A DNA stretch of 13,564 nucleotides from Streptomyces sp. NRRL S-31 (GCF_000718775.1 NZ_JOCB01000147.1:1-13564); one strand, 5' to 3'. Positions 1 to 7,376 are shown, numbered from the stretch's first letter. The notes: a model not told the origin generated them from the letters alone. Program-made: numbers and translations.

Positions 1-249
1 TTCCAGCGGGGCCTCACCGCCCTGACGCAGTGGGTGGAGAAGGAAGGCGCGAACCGGCCTGTGCCGCGCGGGCACACCGAGGAGGTCACGGTCGACGGCC
101 AGACCGATCCGGTAACCATCCGGCTCGGCGTGTGGCTCTCCAACACCCGCGCACGGCGCGACAAGCTCACCGCGGAGCAGCTCACCGCCCTCGCCGCGCT
201 GGGCATGGATTGGGCGGGCGCGGTACCGGCCAGTGCTTCCGGGGCATAG
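1..249 (+). CDS. Helicase-associated domain protein, C-terminal end (5' partial)
   Basis: The reading frame is open from the first base and ends at TAG 247-249, so the window starts inside the gene. The visible 82 residues form one helicase-associated (HA) repeat: a W in TQWVEKEG, the VPRGH motif, LGVWLSNTRARRDKL, then LTALAALGMDW near the end. HA repeats of this kind are found at the C-terminus of actinomycete DEAD/DEAH helicase-like proteins, often on plasmids and chromosome arms. The helicase core is not in the window, so enzymatic activity cannot be judged. The protein ends about 8 residues past the last W, which is normal for the repeat. A perfect hairpin follows 13 bases after the stop. 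The family call rests on motif recognition only. Confidence 0.8.
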   Translation, partial: FQRGLTALTQWVEKEGANRPVPRGHTEEVTVDGQTDPVTIRLGVWLSNTRARRDKLTAEQLTALAALGMDWAGAVPASASGA

Positions 250-261
250 CTGCGTCATGTT

Positions 262-290
262 CGCCCGGCCGTCCAGTAGACGGCCGGGCG
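262..290. terminator. Bidirectional-type terminator hairpin
   Basis: A perfect 12-bp inverted repeat (CGCCCGGCCGTC, loop CAGTA, GACGGCCGGGCG) lies 13 bases after the helicase-associated gene and 10 bases before the end of the converging minus-strand gene. There is no long T run, which is usual for Streptomyces terminators. Its position between converging genes suggests that it ends transcription from both sides. Confidence 0.8.
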
Positions 291-299
291 CCTGTGAAG

Positions 300-638
300 T
301 CAGGCCGGCTCGATGGGGACGTATGCCGTTAGCGGCCCTTTGCTCTGGTAGCCAGGTTCACCTCGCAGGACAGCTGCCTGGAGTTTTACGCGGACCGTTT
401 TACGGTCGCGCTTTGCAATCGTGGCTGCGTCACTCGTCCGCAGCCCGGTCGCCCCGCTCGCGCGGATCGCTGTCATCACCGCAGGCCACCAGTCTTCGTC
501 CGATGAATCGCCGCCCGCTTCCTGTCTCCATTTGCCTTCTCCCCATGAATCCCCCGATTCGTCCATATGGAGAAGGAACAGACCTCGGAGCGCTCCCAGG
601 ACAGGCGCCCAGTGCCGAGCGAATGCGATCTCTCGCAC
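300..638 (-). CDS. Hypothetical small protein, unrecognised
   Basis: A 112-residue minus-strand reading frame, with a GTG at 638 or more plausibly an ATG at 566 (MDESGDSWGEG), which gives 88 residues. No good ribosome binding site is visible for either start. I do not recognise a family. The N-terminal half is acidic and rich in G, D and W. The C-terminal half (TSDAATIAKRDRKTVRVKL, then GYQSKGPLTAYVP) reads like a small helix-turn-helix or winged-helix DNA-binding segment, which is inference. The base composition looks less extreme than in neighbouring genes, suggesting separate ancestry. It converges on the helicase-associated gene and shares its terminator. It could be a fragment of a larger protein or not a gene at all. 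Confidence 0.4.
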   Translation of the reverse strand: MREIAFARHWAPVLGALRGLFLLHMDESGDSWGEGKWRQEAGGDSSDEDWWPAVMTAIRASGATGLRTSDAATIAKRDRKTVRVKLQAAVLRGEPGYQSKGPLTAYVPIEPA

Positions 639-886
639 GTGTCCGTAAGTCTAACGGCGTCTTCATCATCGGCAGGCGGTGCGAACCGGGCGAAGCCACG
701 ACCACCGCGGACCGAAGCTCGCCGCGCTGACTGCGGCGATTCCGGCTACGGTCGATGACGCGACGGTCTCGCGCATGCCGCGCGAGCACTCTTGTGTCGG
801 ACGTCGTGCGCTCAGAGACAAGACGCCGCGATATGACTCCCTACTGTCGAGGGTCTCACCGCCCACCGCTCACCCGAGGACTCACC
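639..886. other. Intergenic stretch without a supported gene
   Basis: Overlapping open frames here have no ribosome binding sites and no recognisable family. The only structure noted is a small inverted repeat, CTCGCGC (768-774) with GCGCGAG (780-786) and a 5-base loop. Its position is compatible with an operator or weak hairpin upstream of the truncated hydrolase, but no function can be assigned. Confidence 0.4.
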
Positions 887-1009
887 GTGACCCGGCCCAC
901 CATCGTTCTCGTCCATGGAGCGTTCGCCGACGCCTCCTCCTACGCCCCCGTCACCTTCCGGTTGCTGAAGAGGGGCTTCAAGCTGCGGGCCGTCGAGGCA
1001 ACCAAGTGA
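887..1009 (+). pseudogene. Truncated alpha/beta hydrolase, N-terminal 40 residues
   Basis: A GTG start at 887 is preceded by GAGGA at good spacing. The peptide opens with TIVLVHGAFADASSYAPV, the first beta strand and HG oxyanion loop of esterase-type alpha/beta hydrolases. It continues through the following helix and the strand containing LRAVEA, then stops at TGA 1007-1009 after only 40 residues. A normal member has about 230-270 residues with the nucleophile-elbow serine near residue 80, so this is a remnant and cannot be catalytic. No continuation in another frame was recognised in 1010-1180, so a deletion or replacement is more likely than a single frameshift. It differs in sequence from the intact hydrolase downstream, so it is not a duplication of that gene's start. 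Confidence 0.75.
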
Positions 1010-1030
1010 GTTCCACCAGGTGAACTCCAC

Positions 1031-1062
1031 ACGGCTCGGGCGGCAGGCCGGCCGAGAGCCGT
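1031..1062. other. Imperfect hairpin upstream of the chloroperoxidase gene
   Basis: ACGGCTC at 1031-1037 pairs with GAGCCGT at 1056-1062, with further G/C pairing inside the loop. It sits between the truncated hydrolase and the intact hydrolase gene. It may end transcription from upstream or be a leader structure. No function is shown. Confidence 0.3.
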
Positions 1063-1183
1063 CCGAAGGCGAGAACTTCTCGCACAGGCGCGGCAGCCGG
1101 CCGACGCACCCCGGCGTTCACCGGGACACGGGCCGACTGACGCTATGCACAACCGAACATCCGAACAAGCAGAGGAACCAGTA

Positions 1184-2014
1184 ATGAGCACAGTCACCAC
1201 GCCGGACGGCACCGTCATCTTCTACAAGGACTGGGGCCCGCGGGACGCCCAGCCGATCGTCTTCCACCACGGCTGGCCGCTCAGCTCGGACGACTGGGAC
1301 GCCCAGTTGCTGTTCTTCCTCTCCAAGGGCTACCGCGTCATCGCCCACGACCGCCGCGGGCACGGGCGCTCCAGCCAGCCCTCGACCGGCCATGAGATGG
1401 ACACCTACGTCGCCGACGTCAACGTGCTGACCGACCACCTGGACCTGCAGGGAGCGGTGCACATCGGGCACTCCACCGGCGGCGGCGAGGTCGCGCGCTA
1501 CGTGGCGCAGGCCAAGCCCGGCCGGGTCTCCAAGGCGGTACTCGTCTCTGCCGTCCCCCCGGTCATGGTGAAGAAGGACAGTAACCCCGAAGGCACTCCG
1601 ATCGAGGTCTTCGACGGATTCCGTGCCGCGCTCGCCGCCAACCGGGCCCAGTTCTTCATCGATGTCCCGGCCGGCCCCTTCTACGGCTTCAACCGGCCCG
1701 GGGCCGAGGTGTCCCAGGGACTCATCGACCGGTGGTGGTGGCAGGGCATGATGGGCGCGACGAACGCCCACTACGAATGCATCAAGGCGTTCTCGGAGAC
1801 CGACTTCACCGAGGACCTCAAGAAGATCGACGTCCCCGTCCTCGTGATGCACGGGACGGACGACCAGGTCGTGCCGTACGCCGACTCGGCCCCCAAGTCC
1901 GTTGAGCTGCTCAAGGACGGCACGCTCAAGAGCTACGAGGGTTACCCCCACGGCATGCTGTCGACGCACCCTGAGGTGCTCAACGCCGACATCCTGGCCT
2001 TCGTGGAGGGTTAA
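1184..2014 (+). CDS. Non-heme chloroperoxidase-type alpha/beta hydrolase
   Basis: A 276-residue intact protein very similar, from memory, to the cofactor-free haloperoxidase/perhydrolase of Streptomyces lividans (CPO-L type), which is also about 276 residues. The family catalyses perhydrolysis of small carboxylic acids to peracids, which can oxidise halides, and often has esterase activity. Visible motifs are the HHGWPLSSDDW oxyanion loop (28-38), HDRRGHGRS (55-63), the nucleophile elbow GHSTGG with Ser97, HGTDDQVVP with Asp227 and YPHGM with His256, giving a complete Ser-Asp-His triad. There is no signal peptide, so it should be cytoplasmic. The ATG at 1184 is chosen because AGAGGAA lies just upstream and homologues begin at this point. 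The frame is also open back to 1145. It appears monocistronic with its own terminator. Confidence 0.93.
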   Translation: MSTVTTPDGTVIFYKDWGPRDAQPIVFHHGWPLSSDDWDAQLLFFLSKGYRVIAHDRRGHGRSSQPSTGHEMDTYVADVNVLTDHLDLQGAVHIGHSTGGGEVARYVAQAKPGRVSKAVLVSAVPPVMVKKDSNPEGTPIEVFDGFRAALAANRAQFFIDVPAGPFYGFNRPGAEVSQGLIDRWWWQGMMGATNAHYECIKAFSETDFTEDLKKIDVPVLVMHGTDDQVVPYADSAPKSVELLKDGTLKSYEGYPHGMLSTHPEVLNADILAFVEG

Positions 2015-2066
2015 GGCGCACCACCCGCCTCAGCCGGGCGGCAGCGGGAACCTGATAGCGACACAC

Positions 2067-2107
2067 CGTCCCCCGGTAACGCCCATGCGGGCCGTTTCCG
2101 GGGGACG
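2067..2107 (+). terminator. Extended terminator after the chloroperoxidase gene
   Basis: CGTCCCCCGG (2067-2076) pairs perfectly with CCGGGGGACG (2098-2107). The stem continues through AAC/GTT after one T-T mismatch, and the loop contains a nested GCCC/GGGC hairpin. It begins 53 bases after the stop codon. The long GC-rich stem without a T tract is typical of Streptomyces terminators. Confidence 0.8.
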
Positions 2108-2150
2108 CGCGGGGTCTGTCAAACGAACGGTGTAACCGGGGTAGTTGGTG
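2108..2150. mobile_element. Possible remnant of an IS256-type insertion sequence end
   Basis: The stretch GGGTCTGTCAAACGAACGG followed by TGTAAC resembles, from memory, the terminal inverted repeat of actinobacterial IS256-family elements. No transposase and no matching opposite end were found nearby, so this could be a solo end or chance similarity. It adjoins the end of the DUF402 fragment and may mark where that gene was cut. Confidence 0.25.
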
Positions 2151-2375
2151 CTACTGGCCCGCGTCCAGGCGATCGACCGCCTTCCAGCCGTGACCGTACT
2201 GGGCCGTCCGTGACTTCTTTCTCGAGGCGGACTGGGCCTGCGCCCCAGGCGCACACGCAGTCATCAGTGCCTCGCCGGAGTCGGCGATCACGCGCAGCGC
2301 GTGCTCGCTCCACACCCGCCCGGAGCGATGCACGTCGCGCCGTGCGACCGTCTGCCCCGTCGAGAAGGTCTTCAC
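2151..2375 (-). pseudogene. DUF402-type protein, N-terminal fragment
   Basis: The GTG at 2375 is chosen because AGGGA lies about 7 bases upstream; another GTG exists further upstream at 2396. The first 45 or so residues (TGQTVARRDVHRSGRVWSEH, then LRVIADSGEALMTACAPG) match the start of actinomycete DUF402 proteins: a beta-rich segment with the RRDV and GRVWS motifs. DUF402 proteins are generally around 150-200 residues. This one stops after 74, and the tail from about residue 50 (SRKKSRTAQYGHGW) does not look like the family. It is therefore probably cut or fused near a mobile-element junction at about 2150. It is the last of three minus-strand genes. Function of the intact family in this setting is unclear. 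Confidence 0.6.
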
Positions 2376-2505
2376 CGCAGCTTCCCTCGTGAGCACGGAT
2401 CGGAGCGTCCGGCCGCGCGGGCACCACCTCAGCGCTTCGAGGACGGACCGGGCAAGCCGCCGTTCGGGGCGGCCTCCCCCTCTCGCGCTCACAACAACCC
2501 CGTTG

Positions 2506-3260
2506 TCAGGCTCCTGCCTCACCACTCTGCGTACGCTGCTTGGCCCGTTCGACCTGGCGCAGCAGCAGGTCGGCGAACTGGGTGATCTCCGCAGCCTCGA
2601 TCGGGTCGTCGAACTTCACGGCGCAATGGCTGGAGGGGTTCTTGTACGCGCCCATGGCTCCGGCGAAGAGAGCCGAGGCGGCTTCCTGCTCGCCGCCTTC
2701 GGCTTCGGCGTCAGCCAGTGGCCCGCCGGCTTTGCATTCTTGTGTGGCTGGAACGCTGCACGCATGAGGGGCACGCCAACCAGGGAGTTGTCGAGGCCGG
2801 ATGCTTCGCGCACGGCGACCTCGACTGCTTTCATGGCCGCGAAGCTGGCGATCTCGTACTCGCCCGGATGGAAGTTGGTGCGCACCGGCCCCTCCAGGGC
2901 TGGGTGCAACGGGCCTGAAAGGCGTTCGCCGGCCTCGAACCGAACCAGGCCGGAAGGCTCCTTCGCCAGCTCCAGGCCCTCCTGCGAGACCCGTCGGAAG
3001 GCTTCGTTCTAAGTTCGGTCCCGGGCGAGCAGCGCCCGGGACTCAAGCCATGACCAGGCATCGGCCGGATTGTCGAGAAGTCGGCCGACGTCCGGCTCTC
3101 CTTCGTACGCGCGGGCCGCGGTCGAGCGCACGATGCTGTTCAGCTGAAGAGCACGCCCGTTCCCACTCGCCAGGTGCTTGAGCAAGAGCAGGGCGACGTC
3201 CCGTATCGGAAGCTCCCGTACCTGCTGGGCAGGGACGGGAGCGTGGTAGGTGAAGGTCAC
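2506..3260 (-). pseudogene. TIGR02391 family protein, broken by an amber codon and a frameshift
   Basis: Three pieces assemble into one gene. From GTG 3260, QVRELPIRDVALLLLKHLAS and DAWSWLESRALLARDRT form the N-terminal helical region. An in-frame TAG at 3009-3011 interrupts it. The same frame then resumes with NEAFRRVSQEGLELAKE, LHPALEG and FHPGEYEIASFAAMKAVEVA, the conserved TIGR02391 (Ymh) core. Near 2735 the frame shifts, and the C-terminus continues as GEQEAASALFAGAMGAYKNP, SSHCAVKFDDPIEAAEI and FADLLLRQ, ending at TGA 2506-2508. Adding one G to AATGCAAAG on the minus strand restores a smooth reading. TIGR02391 is of unknown function; members occur in accessory and phage-related regions. 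The start is 49 bases from the end of the upstream replication-relaxation gene, consistent with co-transcription. It is probably non-functional. Confidence 0.8.
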
Positions 3261-3309
3261 GCCGCCACAGTAGGAGTACGCACCGGCAGAGGACACCGAT
3301 TTGGTGACG

Positions 3310-4590
3310 TCAGGGCCGCCGGCGGAACCAGCCACGGCCACGCCCCGGCTGAAGGTCGTCTTCCGGCTCCGGCGGCGCGGCGGCCTGGAGCCGGGCGGCT
3401 TCGGCGGCGGCTTCCTCGCGGGCGACGTCGTCGGCATGGCATGGTCCGCACACGGACTTGTCCCCGGCCCGTACGGCAGTCCGGTGCACGGTGATCTCCT
3501 CCCAGCGCTGGTCGGTGAACTTCTTTCCGCACCGCTTGCACACGGGCCGCTGCGCCTCCCGCTCGGCGGCCCGGCGCCGCTTGTCGTCCGCGTCGGCGCG
3601 GGCCTCCTGGTCGCGGTAGCGGGCGTGGCCGTCGGGGTTGTCCAGCGCGGCCGTCAGCGTCTGACCGCAGTCTCGTCCCAGCCGCCGCTACACCGCCGCG
3701 CCGGCGCCGTGCTCCTGGAGCTGCTCCAGGGTGGTGACGACGACGGGCACCGCCTGGCGGTAGTCCCGCGCGGTGACCGCGTTGCGGTAGAGGGAGTCGT
3801 ACCGGCGCGGCGTCCAGTAGCGGCGGCCGGCCTCCTCCAGCACGGCGACCGTGTTGGCGACCTTCGCGGTCGTGGTGTCCGCGAACACGAACGCCACCGG
3901 GACCAGGCCCTCCCGGCCGGTGGGCGGGGAGACCCGCCGCCACAGCCGCTTCTCGTGGTCGACGTGCTCGATCCCGTCCGGCCGGGAGCGGACCAGGTCC
4001 ACGGTGCGCTTGTCTGCGTCCCTCGGCAGCAGCCGGCCCCACTCCCGGTACCGGCGCAGCTTGGCGACCAGGTCGTGGGCGTCCTCGGTGCGGCGGTCGA
4101 TCTCCGGCAGCAGCACCGGCACCCCGGCCTCCGGCGCCCGCACCACCAGGCCGGCCCGCTGCACATAGCCGTTGCCAAGCCGGTGCGGAATCTCGGTGGC
4201 GAAGCCGAGCCGGTGGCCGATGCCCGCGCGGTGGAGTTCGGCGGCCGTCGAGGTGACCGCCGCGGCGTGGTCGTCATAGCCGGTGCCGAGCAGCTCCCCG
4301 GTGTCCGGGGCATACTCCTGCTTGCCCAGCGCCGAGACCCGTATGCCCTTCGGCTCCAGCAGCTGCTTCGCCTCGCCGTGTCCTCGCCGGGTCAGCACCC
4401 ATACCTGCCGCTGGTCCTCCTGCACCGACTCGATCCGCACCAGGTGGTGGTCCTCCAGGTCCAGGAGGTTGTCCCTCGTGAGCTTGTCGTGCCGGTTGTC
4501 CGGGCGGGTCAGCTTCCAGAGCCGGTCGGGCGTAGCCCTCTGGAAGACCCCGAGTGCTTGCAGCAGCTCCCGGCGTCGAGGTCCAATCGA
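3310..4590 (-). pseudogene. Replication-relaxation family protein, 5' end replaced and interrupted by an amber codon
   Basis: This matches actinomycete plasmid and integrative-element replication-relaxation proteins (PF13814), which are thought to assist replication of these elements. Seen in order: an N-terminal winged-helix region (RRRELLQALGVFQRATPDRL, then LLDLEDHHLV and VWVLTRRG), the core (HAAAVTSTAAELHRAG, LPEIDRRTEDAHDLVAKLRR, VPVAFVFADTTTAKVANTVA), then a TAG at 3688-3690. The same frame continues through TLTAALDNPDGHARYRDQEA to a CKRC...CGPC zinc-ribbon-like tail, and ends GRGWFRRRP at TGA 3310-3312. The residue replaced by TAG is probably Trp or Gln. Upstream of about 4590 the frame is antisense to an IS701-type transposase, so the native start is lost. 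The open ATG at 4644 lies inside transposase sequence and is unlikely to be original. Confidence 0.8.
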
Positions 4591-4599
4591 AGCCCTCCA

Positions 4600-5338
4600 A
4601 TGCTTCGGACGCCTGGACGCCGGACACCACGTGGGCTGGGTCACCGGGGATGAGGTCTACGGCGGCAACCCGAAACTGCGCACGGCTCTGGCCGAACGCG
4701 GCATCGGTTACGTCCTCGCGGTGACCTGCTCGGCCGAAGTCCCCACCCAGGCAGGCAAGTTCCGGGCCGACCGCCTGGTCAAGCGGCTACCGAAGCGGGT
4801 CTGGCAGAAGCTGTCGGCCGGTCGCGGCGCGAAGGGGCACCGCTTCTACGACTGGGCGGTCATCGACCTGGCCGGCTCCTGCCCGGGCCACCACCAGCTG
4901 CTGATCCGCCGTAACCGCGCCACCGGTGCGAACTCTCCTACTACCGCTGCTTCCCACCCCAGCCGGTGCCGCTCACCGAGCTGGTGCGAGTCGCCGGATC
5001 CAGGTGGCGGGTGGAAGAGACCTTTCAGACCGAGAAGGGGCTCGCCGGACTCGATGAGCACCAGGTCCGCTACCCCTCCTGGAGCCGCAGGGTGACCCTC
5101 GCCATGCTCGCCCACGCCTTTCTCGCCGTTGTCCGTGCCGACGAACACGCCCGCCGTCCCGGACCGGCCGACCTGGTCCCAGCTGTCCTGCAACGAGATC
5201 CAGCGCCTGTTCATCACGCTCGTCATCCGATCGGCCCACGACGCAGCCCACCGGCTCGGCTGGTCCGACTGGCGACGCCGCCATCAAGCCCGGTCCCGCA
5301 CCAGCCACTACCGGCGACAAGCCGCATCCCGGACATGA
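4600..5338 (+). pseudogene. IS701 family transposase, truncated with two frameshifts
   Basis: The recognisable protein begins at about 4613 with LDAGHHVGWVTGDEVYGGNP, which contains the second catalytic-region Asp. It runs on through GYVLAVTCSAEVPTQAGKF, QKLSAGRGAKGHRFYDWAVI and HQLLIRRNRATG. The frame then shifts near 4925-4930, where one extra base sits in ACCGGTGCGAAC, to ELSYYRCF, RVAGSRWRVEETFQTEKGLA and LAMLAHAFLAVVRADEH. A second shift near 5180 (an extra G after GTCCCA) leads to LSCNEIQRLFITLVIR, HRLGWSDWRRRHQAR and TGA 5336-5338. Both lesions look like single-base insertions. The N-terminal half, with the first catalytic Asp, is absent. It cannot make active transposase. Confidence 0.85.
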
Positions 5339-5370
5339 AGATCACGATCTACAGCTGGAGTACCAGGCAC
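4600..5370 (+). mobile_element. IS701-type insertion sequence remnant
   Basis: This is the 3' half of an element fused at about 4576-4612 to the replication-relaxation gene. The left portion, including the transposase start and left inverted repeat, is missing. Just after the transposase stop, at about 5340-5366, the sequence (ATCACGATCTACAGCTGGAG) resembles, from memory, the downstream end of IS701-type elements in Streptomyces. The exact right boundary and any target duplication cannot be set by eye. Confidence 0.6.
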
Positions 5371-5519
5371 TCCGGGCACAGCTGACTGAGGGCAAGCCGG
5401 GTCTGGACAGCCACGTCCTCCCTTTGGCCGGATCGGAGGGCGACAGCCGTCCACCGCGGCAACGGCGTCGAGTGACCGCCACCCGGCTCACTCACCCCCG
5501 AGCCATTCCGTTAGGAGTT

Positions 5520-6707
5520 CTAAGGCCGACGTGACTGCGGTGACGGCGGCCGCCAGCCGAGGACCGGGGCGAGCGCGGCCAGCATGGCCGACGACGGGGT
5601 CAGGCGGAGCAGTCGGTCGCGTGCGAGACAGGCCGGGGTACGGCCGCACTGGGCCACGGCCCCGATCCGGCGGGAGCGCCGGGCGATCATCCGGGTACGG
5701 GCGCGGCGCTCGCGGTCGTAGCGGGCCAGGGCGGAGTCCGCGTCAGGGTGGGCGGCCAGCAGCGCGGCCAGGGTGACGGCGTCCTCCAGGGCCTGGTTGG
5801 CGCCCTGTCCGAGGTTGGGTGTCATGGCGTGGGCGGCGTCGCCGAGCAGCACGCACCGGCCGCGGACGAAGCTGTCCAGCGGGGGCAGTTCGTAGATGTC
5901 GTGGCGCATCACCGCCTCCTCGGTGGCGGCGGCCAGAAGCTCCGGCACCGGGTCGTGCCAGCCGCCGAAGCGCCGTCTCATCTCGGCCAGTTCGCCGTCG
6001 GGGCCGTGTTGCCCCTCGGGGGCGTTGGCGACGCCGAAGAGGTAGACGCGGCCGTCGGTAAGGGGGGCCACACCGACGCGTTCGCCGCGCCCCCAGGTCT
6101 CTCCGCCTACGTGCAGCGGCCGGCCGGGGTCGACGATCGTGCGCCACGCCGTGTACCCGGCGTAGCGGGGCGAAGGGGCCTGCGGCCAGAGCGCGCTCCG
6201 TACGGTGCTGCGAATGCCGTCGGCCCCAACGAGCAGATCGGCGCGCGAGACTCCCCCGCTGTGCCGGACCTCCACGTGTGAGCCGCGGTCCGTGACGGCG
6301 TCTACGCGTGTGCCGGCGCGCAGGGCCGCTTCGGGCAGGGCCGCGCGCAGGATGTCGAACAGGTCGGTGCGGTGGATCATCACCAGCGGGCCGTGGCGGC
6401 GCCCCAGTTCCTCGGTGTCCGTGCGCGACAGCCAGCGGCCGGAGACGTCCCGGATGCCGGCCCGGGTCTCCACGAGGGCACGCGCGCGGACCCGCTCGCC
6501 CAACCCCAGGGCCTCCAGCGCACGGACCCCGTTGGGCCACACCGAAAGCCCCGATCCGGCCTCACCGAATCCGGCGGCCCGTTCCAACACCTCGACCCGC
6601 CATCCGTGCCGGGCCAGCGCCACGGCCGCGGCCAGCCCGCCGATCCCCGCCCCGGCCACGATCGCGCGGCCCGGAACCCCACCTGGACGCGCCGCTCCTC
6701 CAGTCAC
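5520..6707 (-). CDS. FAD-dependent monooxygenase (class A, PHBH-like fold)
   Basis: A 395-residue intact flavoprotein hydroxylase that uses NAD(P)H and O2 to hydroxylate small, usually aromatic, substrates. It shows GAGIGG (19-24) for FAD, an acidic LER at 41-43 for ribose binding, GADGIRSTVR (161-170, the DG motif) and GDAAHAMTPNLGQGANQALEDA at 289-310 (the GD motif). The length is typical for salicylate-hydroxylase-like and antibiotic-tailoring members. The substrate cannot be read from sequence. The start is GTG 6707, preceded by GAGGAGGGG at ideal spacing. It is divergent from a TetR gene, with two identical palindromes in between, one of which directly adjoins the ribosome binding site. 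Repression by that TetR and induction by a substrate-like ligand is the likely arrangement. The C-terminal tail after residue 350 is Arg- and Pro-rich. Confidence 0.92.
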   Translation of the reverse strand: MTGGAARPGGVPGRAIVAGAGIGGLAAAVALARHGWRVEVLERAAGFGEAGSGLSVWPNGVRALEALGLGERVRARALVETRAGIRDVSGRWLSRTDTEELGRRHGPLVMIHRTDLFDILRAALPEAALRAGTRVDAVTDRGSHVEVRHSGGVSRADLLVGADGIRSTVRSALWPQAPSPRYAGYTAWRTIVDPGRPLHVGGETWGRGERVGVAPLTDGRVYLFGVANAPEGQHGPDGELAEMRRRFGGWHDPVPELLAAATEEAVMRHDIYELPPLDSFVRGRCVLLGDAAHAMTPNLGQGANQALEDAVTLAALLAAHPDADSALARYDRERRARTRMIARRSRRIGAVAQCGRTPACLARDRLLRLTPSSAMLAALAPVLGWRPPSPQSRRP

Positions 6708-6717
6708 CGCACCCCTC

Positions 6718-6760
6718 CTCTACATCTGTAGTAGTCGCCAGGAATGCTACATCTGTAGAG
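6718..6760. promoter_or_regulatory. Paired operator sites in the divergent promoter region
   Basis: CTACATCTGTAG occurs twice, exactly, at 6720-6731 and 6747-6758, 27 bases apart. Each copy is a CTACA-N2-TGTAG palindrome. The outer flanks mirror each other: CT before the first copy (CTCTACA) and AG after the second (TGTAGAG). They fill the 81-base gap between a monooxygenase start (6707, minus) and a TetR start (6789, plus). The inference is binding sites for that TetR, covering both promoters. The first copy abuts the monooxygenase ribosome binding site. Confidence 0.8.
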
Positions 6761-6788
6761 TGTCGGCGTGCAGGGAGGGAGGGACACG

Positions 6789-7376
6789 GTGGCCGAGCCC
6801 ACGACAAGACGGCTGCGACTGGCCGACGCGGCGATCAGCACGCTGGCCCGGGCGGGGATGCGCGGTCTGACCCATCGCGCCGTGGAAGAGACGGCGGGGG
6901 TGCCCGCGGGGACGTGTTCGTACTATTTCCCCACCCGGCAGGCGCTGCTGCGGGCGGCGGTCGACCGGCTGGCCGAGATCGATCTCGCCGATGTGGCCGA
7001 GCGCCCGGCCATCACGGAACCGGCGGACCTCGCCTCCATCGCCGCGGCCGTCGCCGACCTCGTCGAACACCTGGTCACCGCCGGCCGCGAACGCATGCTG
7101 GCGCGCTACGAACTCTCCCTGGAGTCCACGCGGCGTCCCGAACTGCACACCGTCCTCGCCACCGCGGGCAAGGCCCACCGGGCCGTGGCCCGAGAACTGC
7201 TCACCGCCGCGGGCGCGTCCGACCCACCGTCCCAGGCACCGGTGTTCGTGGCCTTCCTGGACGGCCTCGTCTTCGACCGGCTGGCGGGCGCGAGTGCGCC
7301 CCCACCTACCTCCACCGAACTCCGCGCCCACCTTCTCGCCGTCCTGCACGGCTTCACGAATCCGCTTCAGGCGTGA
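6789..7376 (+). CDS. TetR family transcriptional regulator
   Basis: A 195-residue protein with an N-terminal helix-turn-helix at about residues 28-48 (LTHRAVEETAGVPAGTCSYY, then FPTRQALL). This is the characteristic TetR recognition helix, here with YYF. The variable C-terminal ligand-binding and dimerisation region fills the rest, and the length is normal. The start GTG 6789 is preferred over GTG 6768 because GGGAGGGAGG sits just upstream. It is divergent from the FAD monooxygenase, and the intervening paired palindromes are its expected operators. It probably represses both itself and the monooxygenase until a small ligand binds. No lesions are seen. Confidence 0.92.
   Translation: MAEPTTRRLRLADAAISTLARAGMRGLTHRAVEETAGVPAGTCSYYFPTRQALLRAAVDRLAEIDLADVAERPAITEPADLASIAAAVADLVEHLVTAGRERMLARYELSLESTRRPELHTVLATAGKAHRAVARELLTAAGASDPPSQAPVFVAFLDGLVFDRLAGASAPPPTSTELRAHLLAVLHGFTNPLQA

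Noticed and set aside
1118..1969. A 283-residue minus-strand open frame
   Set aside because: It is the mirror of the chloroperoxidase gene, whose motifs and ribosome binding site are clear.
3009..3690. A recoded amber codon (special amino acid or suppression) as the firm explanation for the two TAGs
   Set aside because: No suppressor tRNA is seen, one of the two genes also has a frameshift, and the other lacks its start. Decay explains everything, so this is kept only as a question in the findings.
3301..4653. A 450-residue plus-strand open frame
   Set aside because: It is antisense to the replication-relaxation gene, Val/Gly/Leu-rich with no recognisable domain, and arises from codon bias on the other strand.
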